From: CAZLFA01 sp964558665
GTDB taxonomy: Bacteria > Desulfobacterota > Syntrophia > Syntrophales > PHBD01
Assembly (NCBI GenBank): GCA_964558665.1
Contig: CAZLFA010000034.1
Span: forward strand, 1 to 41,071
Reading direction: 5' to 3'
DNA length: 41,071 nucleotides
The notes beneath the pieces were generated by a model that was not told the origin of the DNA, searched no databases, and saw only the letters and a list, made by a program, of their open reading frames with translations. Positions 24,024 through 31,947 of this stretch are shown in pieces; position 1 is the stretch's first letter; each line of letters begins with the position of its first letter. Both the position numbers and the translations under genes were made by a program.

Positions 24024-24626
24024 CTAGCGGCCCCAGAATCCTTTCTTCTTTTTGGAGAGGGCAGGGTCTGTTTTTCCCCCGGAATCGTGAACCTGCGCAG
24101 TGTCTTCTGAAGGCGGTGATGTCTTCAAAGGTTCTGATTCCGTTGCGGATGGAATATCCTTTGCGTCGGATGCCTGAATTTCCTGACTTGCAGCCGGTGT
24201 CCTGTGTTCAAACGGAGGGGGTGGGGGAATTATTTTTTCCGGTTCGCGAGTCGCCGGAGGCGGTGTATATTCTCTGACCATTATGCATGATCCATTAAAG
24301 ATTGAACCGTTCTCGATGATGATGTTCGGTGTGGCAATATCACCCATAATCCTGGAATTTGTCTTAAGAACGACGTTTTCTTCGGCTGTTACATTGCCTG
24401 TTATGATGCCGTAAGTGATCAGCTTGCTGGTTTTTATGGTTGCCTTTACGTTTGCGGTTGCACCTATTATCAGCAGCCCTTCGGAAAATATTTCTCCCTC
24501 AAAATTTCCCTTTATCATCAGGGAACTCTTAAATCTGATTGATCCCTTTATCTCCAGATCATCAGCGATAACGGTGGTAACCCTTGACTCACTATCGTCA
24601 ATTCTTGCGGGATGAGATGTTGTCAT
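24024..24626 (-). CDS. bactofilin with proline-rich C-terminal tail
   Basis: Polymer-forming cytoskeletal protein (DUF583). Residues about 20-115 are the bactofilin beta-helix core, with the hallmarks TTVIADDLEIKGSIRFKSS, LMIKGNFEGEIFSEGLLIIG and NVVLKTNSRIMGDIATPNI. After the core comes a tail of about 75 residues, first Pro-rich (EYTPPPATREPEKIIPPPPP), then acidic, ending in basic KKKKGFWGR. The Pro-rich tail may mediate partner or membrane contact. Start set at ATG 24626 (MTTSHPARID) behind a GGGGGG-type Shine-Dalgarno sequence; the open frame continues upstream to 24800 into the neighbouring bactofilin gene, which is why longer calls are wrong. Followed by a strong terminator. Confidence 0.9.
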   Translation of the reverse strand: MTTSHPARIDDSESRVTTVIADDLEIKGSIRFKSSLMIKGNFEGEIFSEGLLIIGATANVKATIKTSKLITYGIITGNVTAEENVVLKTNSRIMGDIATPNIIIENGSIFNGSCIMVREYTPPPATREPEKIIPPPPPFEHRTPAASQEIQASDAKDIPSATESEPLKTSPPSEDTAQVHDSGGKTDPALSKKKKGFWGR

Positions 24627-24744
24627 TGTCCCCCCTATCGATGCGCTTTTTATTATATGGTGTTGCGCTTCACGGGTTTGGAACCCCGGCGGCGCTATTG
24701 TAAATCGGCTGAAACAAGCCTGCCCTGCACAGTTAAAGGGATGT

Positions 24745-25110
24745 TCACTTATTATCTCTTGCCATGACGCAGGAACCGTTAAATATTGCTCCGCTTTCAA
24801 TAATCAGATTAGGTGTTGTGATGTCTCCCTTGTGATAGGACGTGCTTTTTAAAATCACATGTTCATTGGCCGTGACATCTCCTTCAACTTTGCCGTGGGA
24901 TATCAGGTTGTTGGTGGTTATGCGAGCGGTCACTGTCGCCGTGGGGCCCACGATCAGCAAGCCTTCAGAGAGGATTTCGCCCTCGAAATTGCCTTTTATC
25001 ATAAGAGAGCTTTTAAACTTGATGGTTCCCTTGATTTCCAGATCATCAGCGATAACGGTGGTAATCTTTGATTCACTTTCTTCGATCACATTGGGATTGG
25101 TACTTGGCAT
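24745..25110 (-). CDS. bactofilin, short form
   Basis: A 121-residue bactofilin consisting of the core alone, with short ends. It shares long identical stretches with the downstream paralogue (TTVIADDLEIKG, FKSSLMIKGNFEGEI), so the two arose by tandem duplication. Core repeats run from about residue 15 to 115. The tail-less form may make the filament and the tailed form may adapt it to partners; that is inference. GGAGGAG lies six bases ahead of the ATG. The two genes are 118 bases apart on the same strand. Confidence 0.92.
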   Translation of the reverse strand: MPSTNPNVIEESESKITTVIADDLEIKGTIKFKSSLMIKGNFEGEILSEGLLIVGPTATVTARITTNNLISHGKVEGDVTANEHVILKSTSYHKGDITTPNLIIESGAIFNGSCVMARDNK

Positions 25111-25326
25111 TTCTGTCTCCTCCTCTCAAAGCTTAATTAAAAGTCCCCGACGCGTTCAGCCCGGGCTCCCCATGGAAATGCATTGCCTTATGAAAACAGT
25201 GAAACAGTACTTTCTCCTTTAAGTGAAGCTGGAAAATGCAATCAGCGGAAACATGCCTGATTTAATATCCAAATGTAATGTAATATATCATAATAGTTAC
25301 GAAAAATGAAGAGAATTTTTATAGAT

Positions 25327-25974
25327 TTAAAGTGATGTCAACCCTTCGCGTATTGCGTATTTGGTAAGTTCCGCAATGCTGCTCATGCCGAGTTTGGCCG
25401 AGATCTGCTGACGGTGGGTTTCCACGGTCTTGATGCTGATTCCCAGGTCAAACGCTATCTCCTTTGTCGTCCTGCCTTCAGCGAGACGCTGGAGAACCTC
25501 TCGTTCCCTGGATGTCAGAATCGAGTAAACAGACAGATCGTCCTTTGTTGCAAGATCTATCAGATCCTTTAAAATACTGTCCACGAGTACAGGGCTCAAA
25601 TATGTCTTGTTGTCCATGATGGCCCGTATCGCGTTGGCCAGTTCCTCCAGGGCGCAATCCTTCAATAGATATCCTGACGCCCCGGCCTTGAGCATATTGA
25701 TCACGTATCCCTTGTCCGCATACATTGACAATGCCAGAACCTTTATGCCGTCATTTTCGGATAAAATGCGCTTGGTGGCTTCAATCCCGTTCATGTCGGG
25801 CATGTTTATATCCATTATAATCAGATGCGGGCTTTTCTTTTTTGCAAGGGAAACAGCCCTGGCGCCGCTGTCCGCCTCTCCGATGACTTCCATGTCCGGC
25901 TGCTTTTCCAGAAGGGCACACAAACCCGCCCTCAGTATCTTGTGATCGTCTGCTATAAGAATCCTGGTTTTCAT
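25327..25974 (-). CDS. NarL/FixJ-type response regulator
   Basis: A 215-residue two-component regulator: receiver domain at 1-120 with acidic pair D9/D10, phospho-acceptor D55 (LIIMDINMPD), S83 and K105 in the expected switch positions, then a LuxR-type helix-turn-helix at about 145-210 (LTSREREVLQRLAEGRTTKEIA, split here at residue 150, and ISIKTVETHRQQISAKL). It begins inside the stop codon of the sensor kinase gene (ATGA overlap, 25971-25974), so kinase and regulator are translationally coupled and surely a cognate pair. Target genes are not evident from the window. Confidence 0.95.
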   Translation of the reverse strand: MKTRILIADDHKILRAGLCALLEKQPDMEVIGEADSGARAVSLAKKKSPHLIIMDINMPDMNGIEATKRILSENDGIKVLALSMYADKGYVINMLKAGASGYLLKDCALEELANAIRAIMDNKTYLSPVLVDSILKDLIDLATKDDLSVYSILTSREREVLQRLAEGRTTKEIAFDLGISIKTVETHRQQISAKLGMSSIAELTKYAIREGLTSL

Positions 25975-28900
25975 TTTATCTTTTCCTGTTGGTGAATGGG
26001 AACACTTATTGTGGAAATGCTTCCTTTCCCGTCCGTTGACAGTATCCGGAACTCGCCGCCTGCAATATTTTTTAATCGTTCACGTATGCTGAAAAGTCCG
26101 TAACCTGCATCCTTGCGTTTTTTTACATTGCTTTTCGACGGGTCAAACCCCGTGCCGTTATCCCTGATTTCAATCAGGACTTTGTCATTTGTCCGTCCTA
26201 TTGAAACATCCACCCTGTCAGCATGGGCGTGCTTTGCAATGTTGATAAAAAGCTCCCTGACAGACTGAAACAGAAGCACCTTTATCTCATCGCTTAACGG
26301 CTTTGTCTGCCCGTCGTCCTTGAAAATAAACCGTATCCCCTGTTTTGAGAGGAACTGTTCGCCCAGCCACTCCACTGCTGGTTCAAACCCCAGTTCATAG
26401 AGGATAGGGGGGCTTAGATCGTATGTCAATGTTCTTGTGTATTGGATGGACTGCTCGATCAATTCGCGCATCTCGATTATTGAGCCGGAGAACGGCTGAT
26501 CCAGTATCTGCTGTTTCAGCTCACCGAGTTTAATCTTGCAGTATGCCAGATTCTGGCCGACATGATCATGGAGCTCCGCGGCTATCCTCCGTCTCTCTTT
26601 CTCTTCAGCCAACACAAGCTGCGAAGAAAGCGAGCGGAGTTCTTCCTGGTATTTATGGAGTTTCGTTTCCGCATTTCTGAAATCGGTGATATCGATACCC
26701 ATCCCCAGCGCCAGGATAGAACCGTCAGAATCCGTGAAAGGGTAATTGAACATCTGGTATATTTTGCCGTCACGGGATTTGGACCACTCCCAGGTATCCT
26801 GCTTCCGCGTTTCAAAAACGTTGAAGGGCCTGCATTTTGTGCATGGTTTGTCATACTTCATCAGTAGTTCATAACAGTGCTTTTCATTTGGTTCTCCGAA
26901 CTGATTGCGGAAATAGCGATTTGCGAAATGTATGCTAAACCCGCTGTCAACCAGATAAATGAAAAGGGGCAGCTCCTCAAGAAGGTCAAAAAACCTCTGC
27001 CTTTCCGCCTCGATCATCATTGCAGAATACTTGCGTTCGGTGATGTCTCTTGCGATTCCCGCCGTGCCGATGACCGTTCCCGATTTGTCATATATCGGAG
27101 TCTTGATGGTCTCCACCCAGATCGCCTTGCCCTCTATATCTACAAGGGGTTCTTCTATATGCTTTCTTGCTCCTGATTCCATCACTCCGAAATCGTCTTT
27201 CCTGTATTTTTCCGCGAGATCTTTCGGCCATAGGTCATGGTCCGTTTTCGATACGATTTCTTCAGGGGGCTTTCCGCATTTCACGGCAAAAGATTCGTTC
27301 ACGGCCAGGTATATGCTCTCACGGTCCTTAAGCCAGGCTATGTCAGGTATGTTGTCGAGAAGCGCTTTCTGCTGCTGCCTTATTTCATTGAGAATCCTTT
27401 CCGACTCCTTGCGGCCGGTCACGTCGAGGCTTGCCCCGACAATGCCTACAATGCTGCCGTCGCTGATCACAGGCGCCACAAAGTTTTCAAATGACTTTGT
27501 ATTTCCTTTAAGGTTAAATTCATATTCGCTGTGTGTCAGGTCTCCTTCCAAAGCTCTCACGTTTTGATCAAGCCGCAGCTCTTTAAGAGAGGGAGGGATG
27601 TCCAGATCCGAGATGGTTAAGCCTATTATGTTTCCGTAGTTTTCACGGCTTTTGGCATTTTGCATGGTGTAGCGGAGATTTGCATCTGCCGACCATATTT
27701 CAAGAGGAAGGTTGTCTATCAGAGCCCTGAGGCGGGCCTCGCTCTCGCCCAGAGAAAGCTCCGCATGCTTTCGCTGTGTAATGTCTTCATGTGTTCCTTC
27801 ATAATAGAAGCCGCCGGTCTTTGCATCCTTCACAACACGCGCATTTATTAAAACCCATATGCTGCCCCCGTCTTTTCTATAGACCTGGTGTTCGAAGTTC
27901 TTGACCTGTCCGTTTTCCTGTAGAGTCTTTTCGAACAGTTTGCGTTTTTCCGGATCGACGTAATGCTGTCCCGCAATGTCGGTAATGGTTGCCGTCATTT
28001 CTTCGGGTGAGTCATATCCGCACATTCTTGCCATTGCAGAGTTAACACTTATGAAGCGTCCTTCAGGTGTACTCTGGAATATGCCGCCGATGGCGTTTTC
28101 AAAAATACTCCTGTATCCGGCTTCGCTGATTTTCAGGGCTTCTTCAACCTGTTTGCGTTTTGATATGTCGTGGCTGACAACGACGGCGTGGGTGATACTG
28201 CTGCCGTGAGCGGAGTACGGATAATACGAAATCTCCAGATAGCGTTTTCCGTAGCCGGGGAAATCTATCCAGCTCTCATCATGAACGGTTTCTCCACCCA
28301 TGCATCTGTCGAACAGAGGTTTTATTCTTTTGGTGAATCTATAATCACCCCATAACCGGGATATCGATCTGCCGATGATCTGTTCCCTGGGTTTATCCAG
28401 CGCCCTGCAGTATGAGTCGTTTACGGCCTCATAAACATACTCATTGTTTATCAGCGTCATGAACTCCTGGGCGGAGTTGATGATAAACTCGCTTCTCCTC
28501 CATCTGTTTTCCATCTTTTTGCGGTCGGTAATGTCATTGAACTGGATTATATGGTTTGTCTTCAGTGAGGAATCAATGAATTGCGCGACACGCACCTGGC
28601 CATGTCTTTTCTCCCCGTTTTTGCTGATCAGATCCAATTCATAGGATGAAGGTAGCTCCTCCTTTTTCATTCTCCGCATACGGCGGTCGAAGACCATCCG
28701 CCTGCTTGCATCGTCGAGGAAATCCGTTGTTGCCCTGCCGATGATTTCGTCAAAAGAGTATCCGCTGATCCTGCACATCTGATCGTTTGTATAAGTGATT
28801 TCATGATTTTCATTGACAATGATAATCCCATCATGGGAATTTTCGACGATTGAACGATACCGGCTTTCACTCTCGCGCAGAGCGGATTCTATGATTTTCC

Positions 28901-30485
28901 TTCCATTGATAACCGCCTGCAGGAAGTCATTGACCCTCTTGAGATCCTGGGTTCTTTCCTCCACACGATTTTCCAGCTCTTCGTGAGATTTCTTCAGTTC
29001 CAGCTCCATTGCCTTGCGCTCCGAGATATCGCGGATAATGGAGAGGATGTCACTTCGTCCGCATGGAACCATGCGTGATTCCCAGTAGTGCTGTTTGCCG
29101 TCTTTCACGGTCGTGTATTCATATACCTGCATTTGTCCGGACTGCAGTGTTTTCTCCATGTAGGTTTTTGTCAGTTGCGCCAGCTCAGGGGGAAGAACAT
29201 CTGACATATGCCGGTCAAGAAAGGTATCGGGGTGAAGCAGCAAATCATCCGGATTGGAGGCACAGTAATCAACAAACCTGCCGTCCGCGCTCATCAGGAA
29301 CATGATGTCGGGCATTGCTGCAAGCAGAGCGTTTTTTTCCTCTTCCGCCTGTTTGCGCTCAGTGATGTTTTCTGCCATGCCGATGGCCAGCCCCGCCGGC
29401 TTTTCATTATCGAGAGATATGGAAATAGTGGTTTTTATCCGAAGAAATCCGCCGGTTTTGTTCTGGCAGCGTTTTTCAAACTGGAACCAGTTTTTGTCTC
29501 CTTTTCCCGCCTCCCTGAATAGACTTTTTTCCGCTTCAATATCGTCGGGATGTGTAAGGTCGGTGAAACGCACGCCCACCAGTTCATTTTCCCGGTGTCC
29601 CATCATCTTGTGAAAAGAGAGATTTGCATAGGTGATGATGCAATCCGGGATGCTCATGACGAACATGCCGATTGCCGATCCGTGAAATATGGATTGGAAC
29701 TGGGCGTCTCTTTCCCTGAGAGATTCCTCTGTGCTTTTGCGCTCCGTGATGTCCTGTATAAGAGCCTGTTTGGCTACTGTTCCGTCGGTCTTGTAGAGGG
29801 GAGTATTGACGGTATAGTACCACCGATTGTCCTTCGGGCTTTGAACCTCCCAGCGTACGGTCTCGCCCTTAAATACCTTCTCGTTTACGCACCAGGGACA
29901 GACGGAATTCCTGTCATGCAGCACCCTGTAGCATAATAATCCGGTGCCGTCATAACCGGTGCGCCTGATTAATGCCTCGTTCATGAACTCAATGCGGTAC
30001 TGGCTGGAACATACATAAATAAAGCCTTCAAACCCCTGAATCATCCCTGTAAGCATTGCATTCTTTTCATTGAGCTCATTGATGCTTTTATTCAGCCTTA
30101 CGGAATAAATTATTGATCTTGATAAAAGCGATTCTGTCAATTCCGCTTTGGCGAGGCAGTCGCAAACACCGTACCCGGCTATCATGGTCTGATCTATTAT
30201 GTCCGGATCATCGCTTATGAGAATGACGGGAGGCTGTTTGCCGCTCTTGCGAAGGCTGGAGAGGATATTTTTAACATCCAGGGTGATGGAAGATAATTCA
30301 AGGATAATGACGTCGAAGGATTCTGGATGGAATTTGTTTTGAATACTATCGGTGCTGTCCAGGAGATAAACCCTTGAGGGGATACTGGTTTTTTTTATAA
30401 TGGCCTTTGTCGTGTAAAGATCAGCGGCTTCATCTCCTGCCATGAGTAGTATCTTCAGAGGTCTTGTTTTCAATGAATTCTCCAT
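25971..30485 (-). CDS. multi-PAS sensor histidine kinase (NarX-type catalytic core)
   Basis: About 1504 residues without membrane segments. A receiver-like N-terminal domain (about 10-130) has Glu where the phosphorylatable Asp should be (VIILELSS). It is followed by nine PAS domains joined by typical DITERK linkers, a HisKA_3 helix with the phospho-acceptor in AELHDHVGQNL (near residue 1305) and an ATPase domain (SVRELFINIAKHAHA, DNGTGFDP, GYGLFSIRERL). PAS 1 has a CPWC pair and PAS 9 a CTKC pair, suggesting redox or metal sensing. Start is unsure: ATG 30485 has no good Shine-Dalgarno sequence; a GTG at 30536 is in frame. Coupled to the regulator at 25327. The double-UGA gene lies 156 bases upstream on the same strand. 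Confidence 0.9.
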   Translation of the reverse strand: MENSLKTRPLKILLMAGDEAADLYTTKAIIKKTSIPSRVYLLDSTDSIQNKFHPESFDVIILELSSITLDVKNILSSLRKSGKQPPVILISDDPDIIDQTMIAGYGVCDCLAKAELTESLLSRSIIYSVRLNKSINELNEKNAMLTGMIQGFEGFIYVCSSQYRIEFMNEALIRRTGYDGTGLLCYRVLHDRNSVCPWCVNEKVFKGETVRWEVQSPKDNRWYYTVNTPLYKTDGTVAKQALIQDITERKSTEESLRERDAQFQSIFHGSAIGMFVMSIPDCIITYANLSFHKMMGHRENELVGVRFTDLTHPDDIEAEKSLFREAGKGDKNWFQFEKRCQNKTGGFLRIKTTISISLDNEKPAGLAIGMAENITERKQAEEEKNALLAAMPDIMFLMSADGRFVDYCASNPDDLLLHPDTFLDRHMSDVLPPELAQLTKTYMEKTLQSGQMQVYEYTTVKDGKQHYWESRMVPCGRSDILSIIRDISERKAMELELKKSHEELENRVEERTQDLKRVNDFLQAVINGRKIIESALRESESRYRSIVENSHDGIIIVNENHEITYTNDQMCRISGYSFDEIIGRATTDFLDDASRRMVFDRRMRRMKKEELPSSYELDLISKNGEKRHGQVRVAQFIDSSLKTNHIIQFNDITDRKKMENRWRRSEFIINSAQEFMTLINNEYVYEAVNDSYCRALDKPREQIIGRSISRLWGDYRFTKRIKPLFDRCMGGETVHDESWIDFPGYGKRYLEISYYPYSAHGSSITHAVVVSHDISKRKQVEEALKISEAGYRSIFENAIGGIFQSTPEGRFISVNSAMARMCGYDSPEEMTATITDIAGQHYVDPEKRKLFEKTLQENGQVKNFEHQVYRKDGGSIWVLINARVVKDAKTGGFYYEGTHEDITQRKHAELSLGESEARLRALIDNLPLEIWSADANLRYTMQNAKSRENYGNIIGLTISDLDIPPSLKELRLDQNVRALEGDLTHSEYEFNLKGNTKSFENFVAPVISDGSIVGIVGASLDVTGRKESERILNEIRQQQKALLDNIPDIAWLKDRESIYLAVNESFAVKCGKPPEEIVSKTDHDLWPKDLAEKYRKDDFGVMESGARKHIEEPLVDIEGKAIWVETIKTPIYDKSGTVIGTAGIARDITERKYSAMMIEAERQRFFDLLEELPLFIYLVDSGFSIHFANRYFRNQFGEPNEKHCYELLMKYDKPCTKCRPFNVFETRKQDTWEWSKSRDGKIYQMFNYPFTDSDGSILALGMGIDITDFRNAETKLHKYQEELRSLSSQLVLAEEKERRRIAAELHDHVGQNLAYCKIKLGELKQQILDQPFSGSIIEMRELIEQSIQYTRTLTYDLSPPILYELGFEPAVEWLGEQFLSKQGIRFIFKDDGQTKPLSDEIKVLLFQSVRELFINIAKHAHADRVDVSIGRTNDKVLIEIRDNGTGFDPSKSNVKKRKDAGYGLFSIRERLKNIAGGEFRILSTDGKGSISTISVPIHQQEKIK

Positions 30486-30641
30486 GGAAAAGGGTGAAGG
30501 ATTCCCGCTACAGATACTCCGGGTAGATAGTAACACAATATTATGTTATGAATCAACAGGTTAAAATCGGATTACGGTTGGGATGCTGCGTATTTAATTG
30601 CAGGCTGTCCGGAAAGTGGATGGTCAAATATACAGGATATA

Positions 30642-31088
30642 TTACACGCGAATGTCGATGTTGTTTCCTTTATCTGCAGATTCAGGAGAGTTTTGATTCT
30701 TATCACCGGATTTTGTTACTGTCGTCGTCTCGCCCCCGGAGACGTATGAGCGTCCTCACTCAGGACATATGGCCGTGTGGATGGATACAGACTGATAGAC
30801 AACCTCACCGCCGCTTTCCGCAGCCTTCGCCTGTTCATGCCGGACATGCTCCTGCTCGTGAGCCATGACGGCCGCCGGTGCTGCGTCGGGCGAAATATGC
30901 GTCGCCGTCTGAAAGGATACCGAAGGATCATTAGACCGATCCTTATACGTCCTGTTCCGTCAGGTTTCGCACTGCTGAGATTTTGGTTTTAAAGAGTCGG
31001 CTTTTTCCTGTGCTGTAACTTGACCAGTGGTGAAGTTTTCGTAAGGATTGTAAGCCTGCCCGTAACCGCTTACCGGAGATATGGCCAT
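30642..31088 (-). CDS. candidate selenoprotein: HExxH metalloprotein with two UGA (Sec) codons
   Basis: Read with UGA as selenocysteine, the frame from ATG 31088 to TAA 30644-30642 encodes 148 residues. It opens MAISPVSGYGQAYNP. UGA at 30962-30960 is residue 43 in C40-E-T-U43; UGA at 30758-30756 is residue 111 in C108-P-E-U111. Between them lie HISPDAAPAAV and the zinc-protease-like HEQEH (77-81), and GRSYVSGG follows U111. From memory, the SprA-related/CJM1_0395-type putative metalloproteases have CxxC at both places, so each UGA replaces a conserved Cys. Hairpins of SECIS type follow both codons. GGAGGG precedes the ATG, and a promoter lies at 31116-31144. The alternative is a pseudogene, but two independent TGA changes, both exactly at motif cysteines and with all else intact, argue against it. 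Confidence 0.8.
30726..30744 (-). promoter_or_regulatory. candidate SECIS hairpin after second UGA
   Basis: On the minus strand CGTCTC (30744-30739), loop CGGGGGC, GAGACG (30731-30726): six perfect pairs starting 11 bases after the UGA at 30756, with guanines in the apical loop 17 or more bases from the UGA, as bacterial SECIS elements require. Confidence 0.55.
30923..30944 (-). promoter_or_regulatory. candidate SECIS hairpin after first UGA
   Basis: On the minus strand AAGGATC (30944-30938), loop GGTCTAAT (30937-30930), GATCCTT (30929-30923): seven perfect pairs, beginning 15 bases after the UGA at 30960. The loop starts GGTCT, as does the apical loop of the E. coli fdhF element, and its distance from the UGA (22 bases) fits the bacterial SECIS range. 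Confidence 0.65.
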
Positions 31089-31115
31089 GGAGCCCTCCAT
31101 TCAATGTTAAGCAGT

Positions 31116-31144
31116 AAAATAACATGGATATATGACAATATCAA
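31116..31144 (-). promoter_or_regulatory. promoter of the double-UGA gene
   Basis: Minus strand TTGATA (31144-31139), 17-base spacer, TATTTT (31121-31116). Start near 31109, about 20 bases before the initiation codon. Its -35 lies in one arm (31137-31145) of an inverted repeat shared with the divergent gph promoter. Confidence 0.5.
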
Positions 31145-31169
31145 TCATATATTCAATGTCCTTATGTCA

Positions 31170-31197
31170 TTGATATTAATCGGTCTTTTATTATAAA
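31170..31197 (+). promoter_or_regulatory. promoter of the gph-tilS-ftsH operon
   Basis: TTGATA (31170-31175), 16-base spacer, TATAAA (31192-31197). Its -35 lies in ATTGATATT (31169-31177), the perfect inverted copy of AATATCAAT at 31137-31145. Confidence 0.55.
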
Positions 31198-31290
31198 ACT
31201 TTACTTTTTTTCGCTTATGGGCTTCCTCTTGTGTTTGACAATCATATCCGATATATTCATCCAATAAATGATAATTGAATGTGAGGATTA

Positions 31291-31935
31291 ATGGTTTCAG
31301 TCGATCTGATGATTTTTGATCTCGACGGCACATTGATAAATTCCGGTCTTGATATCGCGAATTCGGTCAATTACAGCCTCAACGAATTGCGGATGGATAC
31401 GCTTGATACAGAGACGATAATAGGCTACGTGGGCGACGGTGTGCACACGCTGCTTGAGAAGTCGCTTGGACGGCAAAACGGTCAACTGGTAAACAGAGCC
31501 GTTGAGATATTCAGTGCCCACTATTCGGAGCACATGCTCGATACAACAGAACTTTATCCCGGAGTCAGAGATGTCCTGGAGAGGTTCAGCGATAAAAAAA
31601 AGATAATCATAACGAACAAAAGACAGAAGTTTACAGATAAGATTATCCGGGCACTGGAGATATATCATTACTTTGATGAGATAATAGGCGCGGACAAGAC
31701 CCCCTTCAGAAAGCCGGAAGCCCGTCTTTTACTTCCCGTCCTGGAAAGATACAAACCGTACAGTGATAAAACCGTGGTCATCGGTGATGGTATAAATGAC
31801 ATATTGCTGTCAAAAAACTGCAAGGTCATGTGCTGCGCCTTTTTGAACGGATTGTCGCAGAGAAGAGACCTGGAAGCCCTCGAACCTGATTTGACGTACG
31901 AAGTCCCTGAAGAACTGATAAAGATATTTTCATGA
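31291..31935 (+). CDS. gph: HAD-family phosphatase, phosphoglycolate phosphatase-like
   Basis: Haloacid dehalogenase phosphatase of 214 residues, probably removing 2-phosphoglycolate formed during DNA repair or related side reactions. Motif I FDLDGTL supplies the nucleophile D10 and D12, a helical cap follows (about 15-85), motif II is IITNK, motif III the lysine in RKPEARLL, and motif IV GDGIND at about 165-170. The specificity within this broad family cannot be read from sequence. GAGG precedes the ATG. First gene of a plus-strand housekeeping operon; tilS begins 12 bases after its stop. Confidence 0.8.
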   Translation: MVSVDLMIFDLDGTLINSGLDIANSVNYSLNELRMDTLDTETIIGYVGDGVHTLLEKSLGRQNGQLVNRAVEIFSAHYSEHMLDTTELYPGVRDVLERFSDKKKIIITNKRQKFTDKIIRALEIYHYFDEIIGADKTPFRKPEARLLLPVLERYKPYSDKTVVIGDGINDILLSKNCKVMCCAFLNGLSQRRDLEALEPDLTYEVPEELIKIFS

Positions 31936-31947
31936 TTATTCGGCCAT

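Noticed and set aside
23732..24277. 181-codon plus-strand frame across the repeat and into the bactofilin gene
   Set aside because: Half is antisense to the bactofilin gene and it reads through a terminator hairpin and the dispersed repeat; no family features.
30548..30992. Plus-strand and minus-strand short frames between the kinase and gph
   Set aside because: They are in other frames across the double-UGA gene, whose readthrough product has family motifs; these frames have none.
30642..31088. Interpretation as a pseudogene with two nonsense mutations
   Set aside because: Kept as the alternative but judged less likely: both TGA codons coincide with motif cysteines, no frameshift is present, and both are followed by suitable hairpins.
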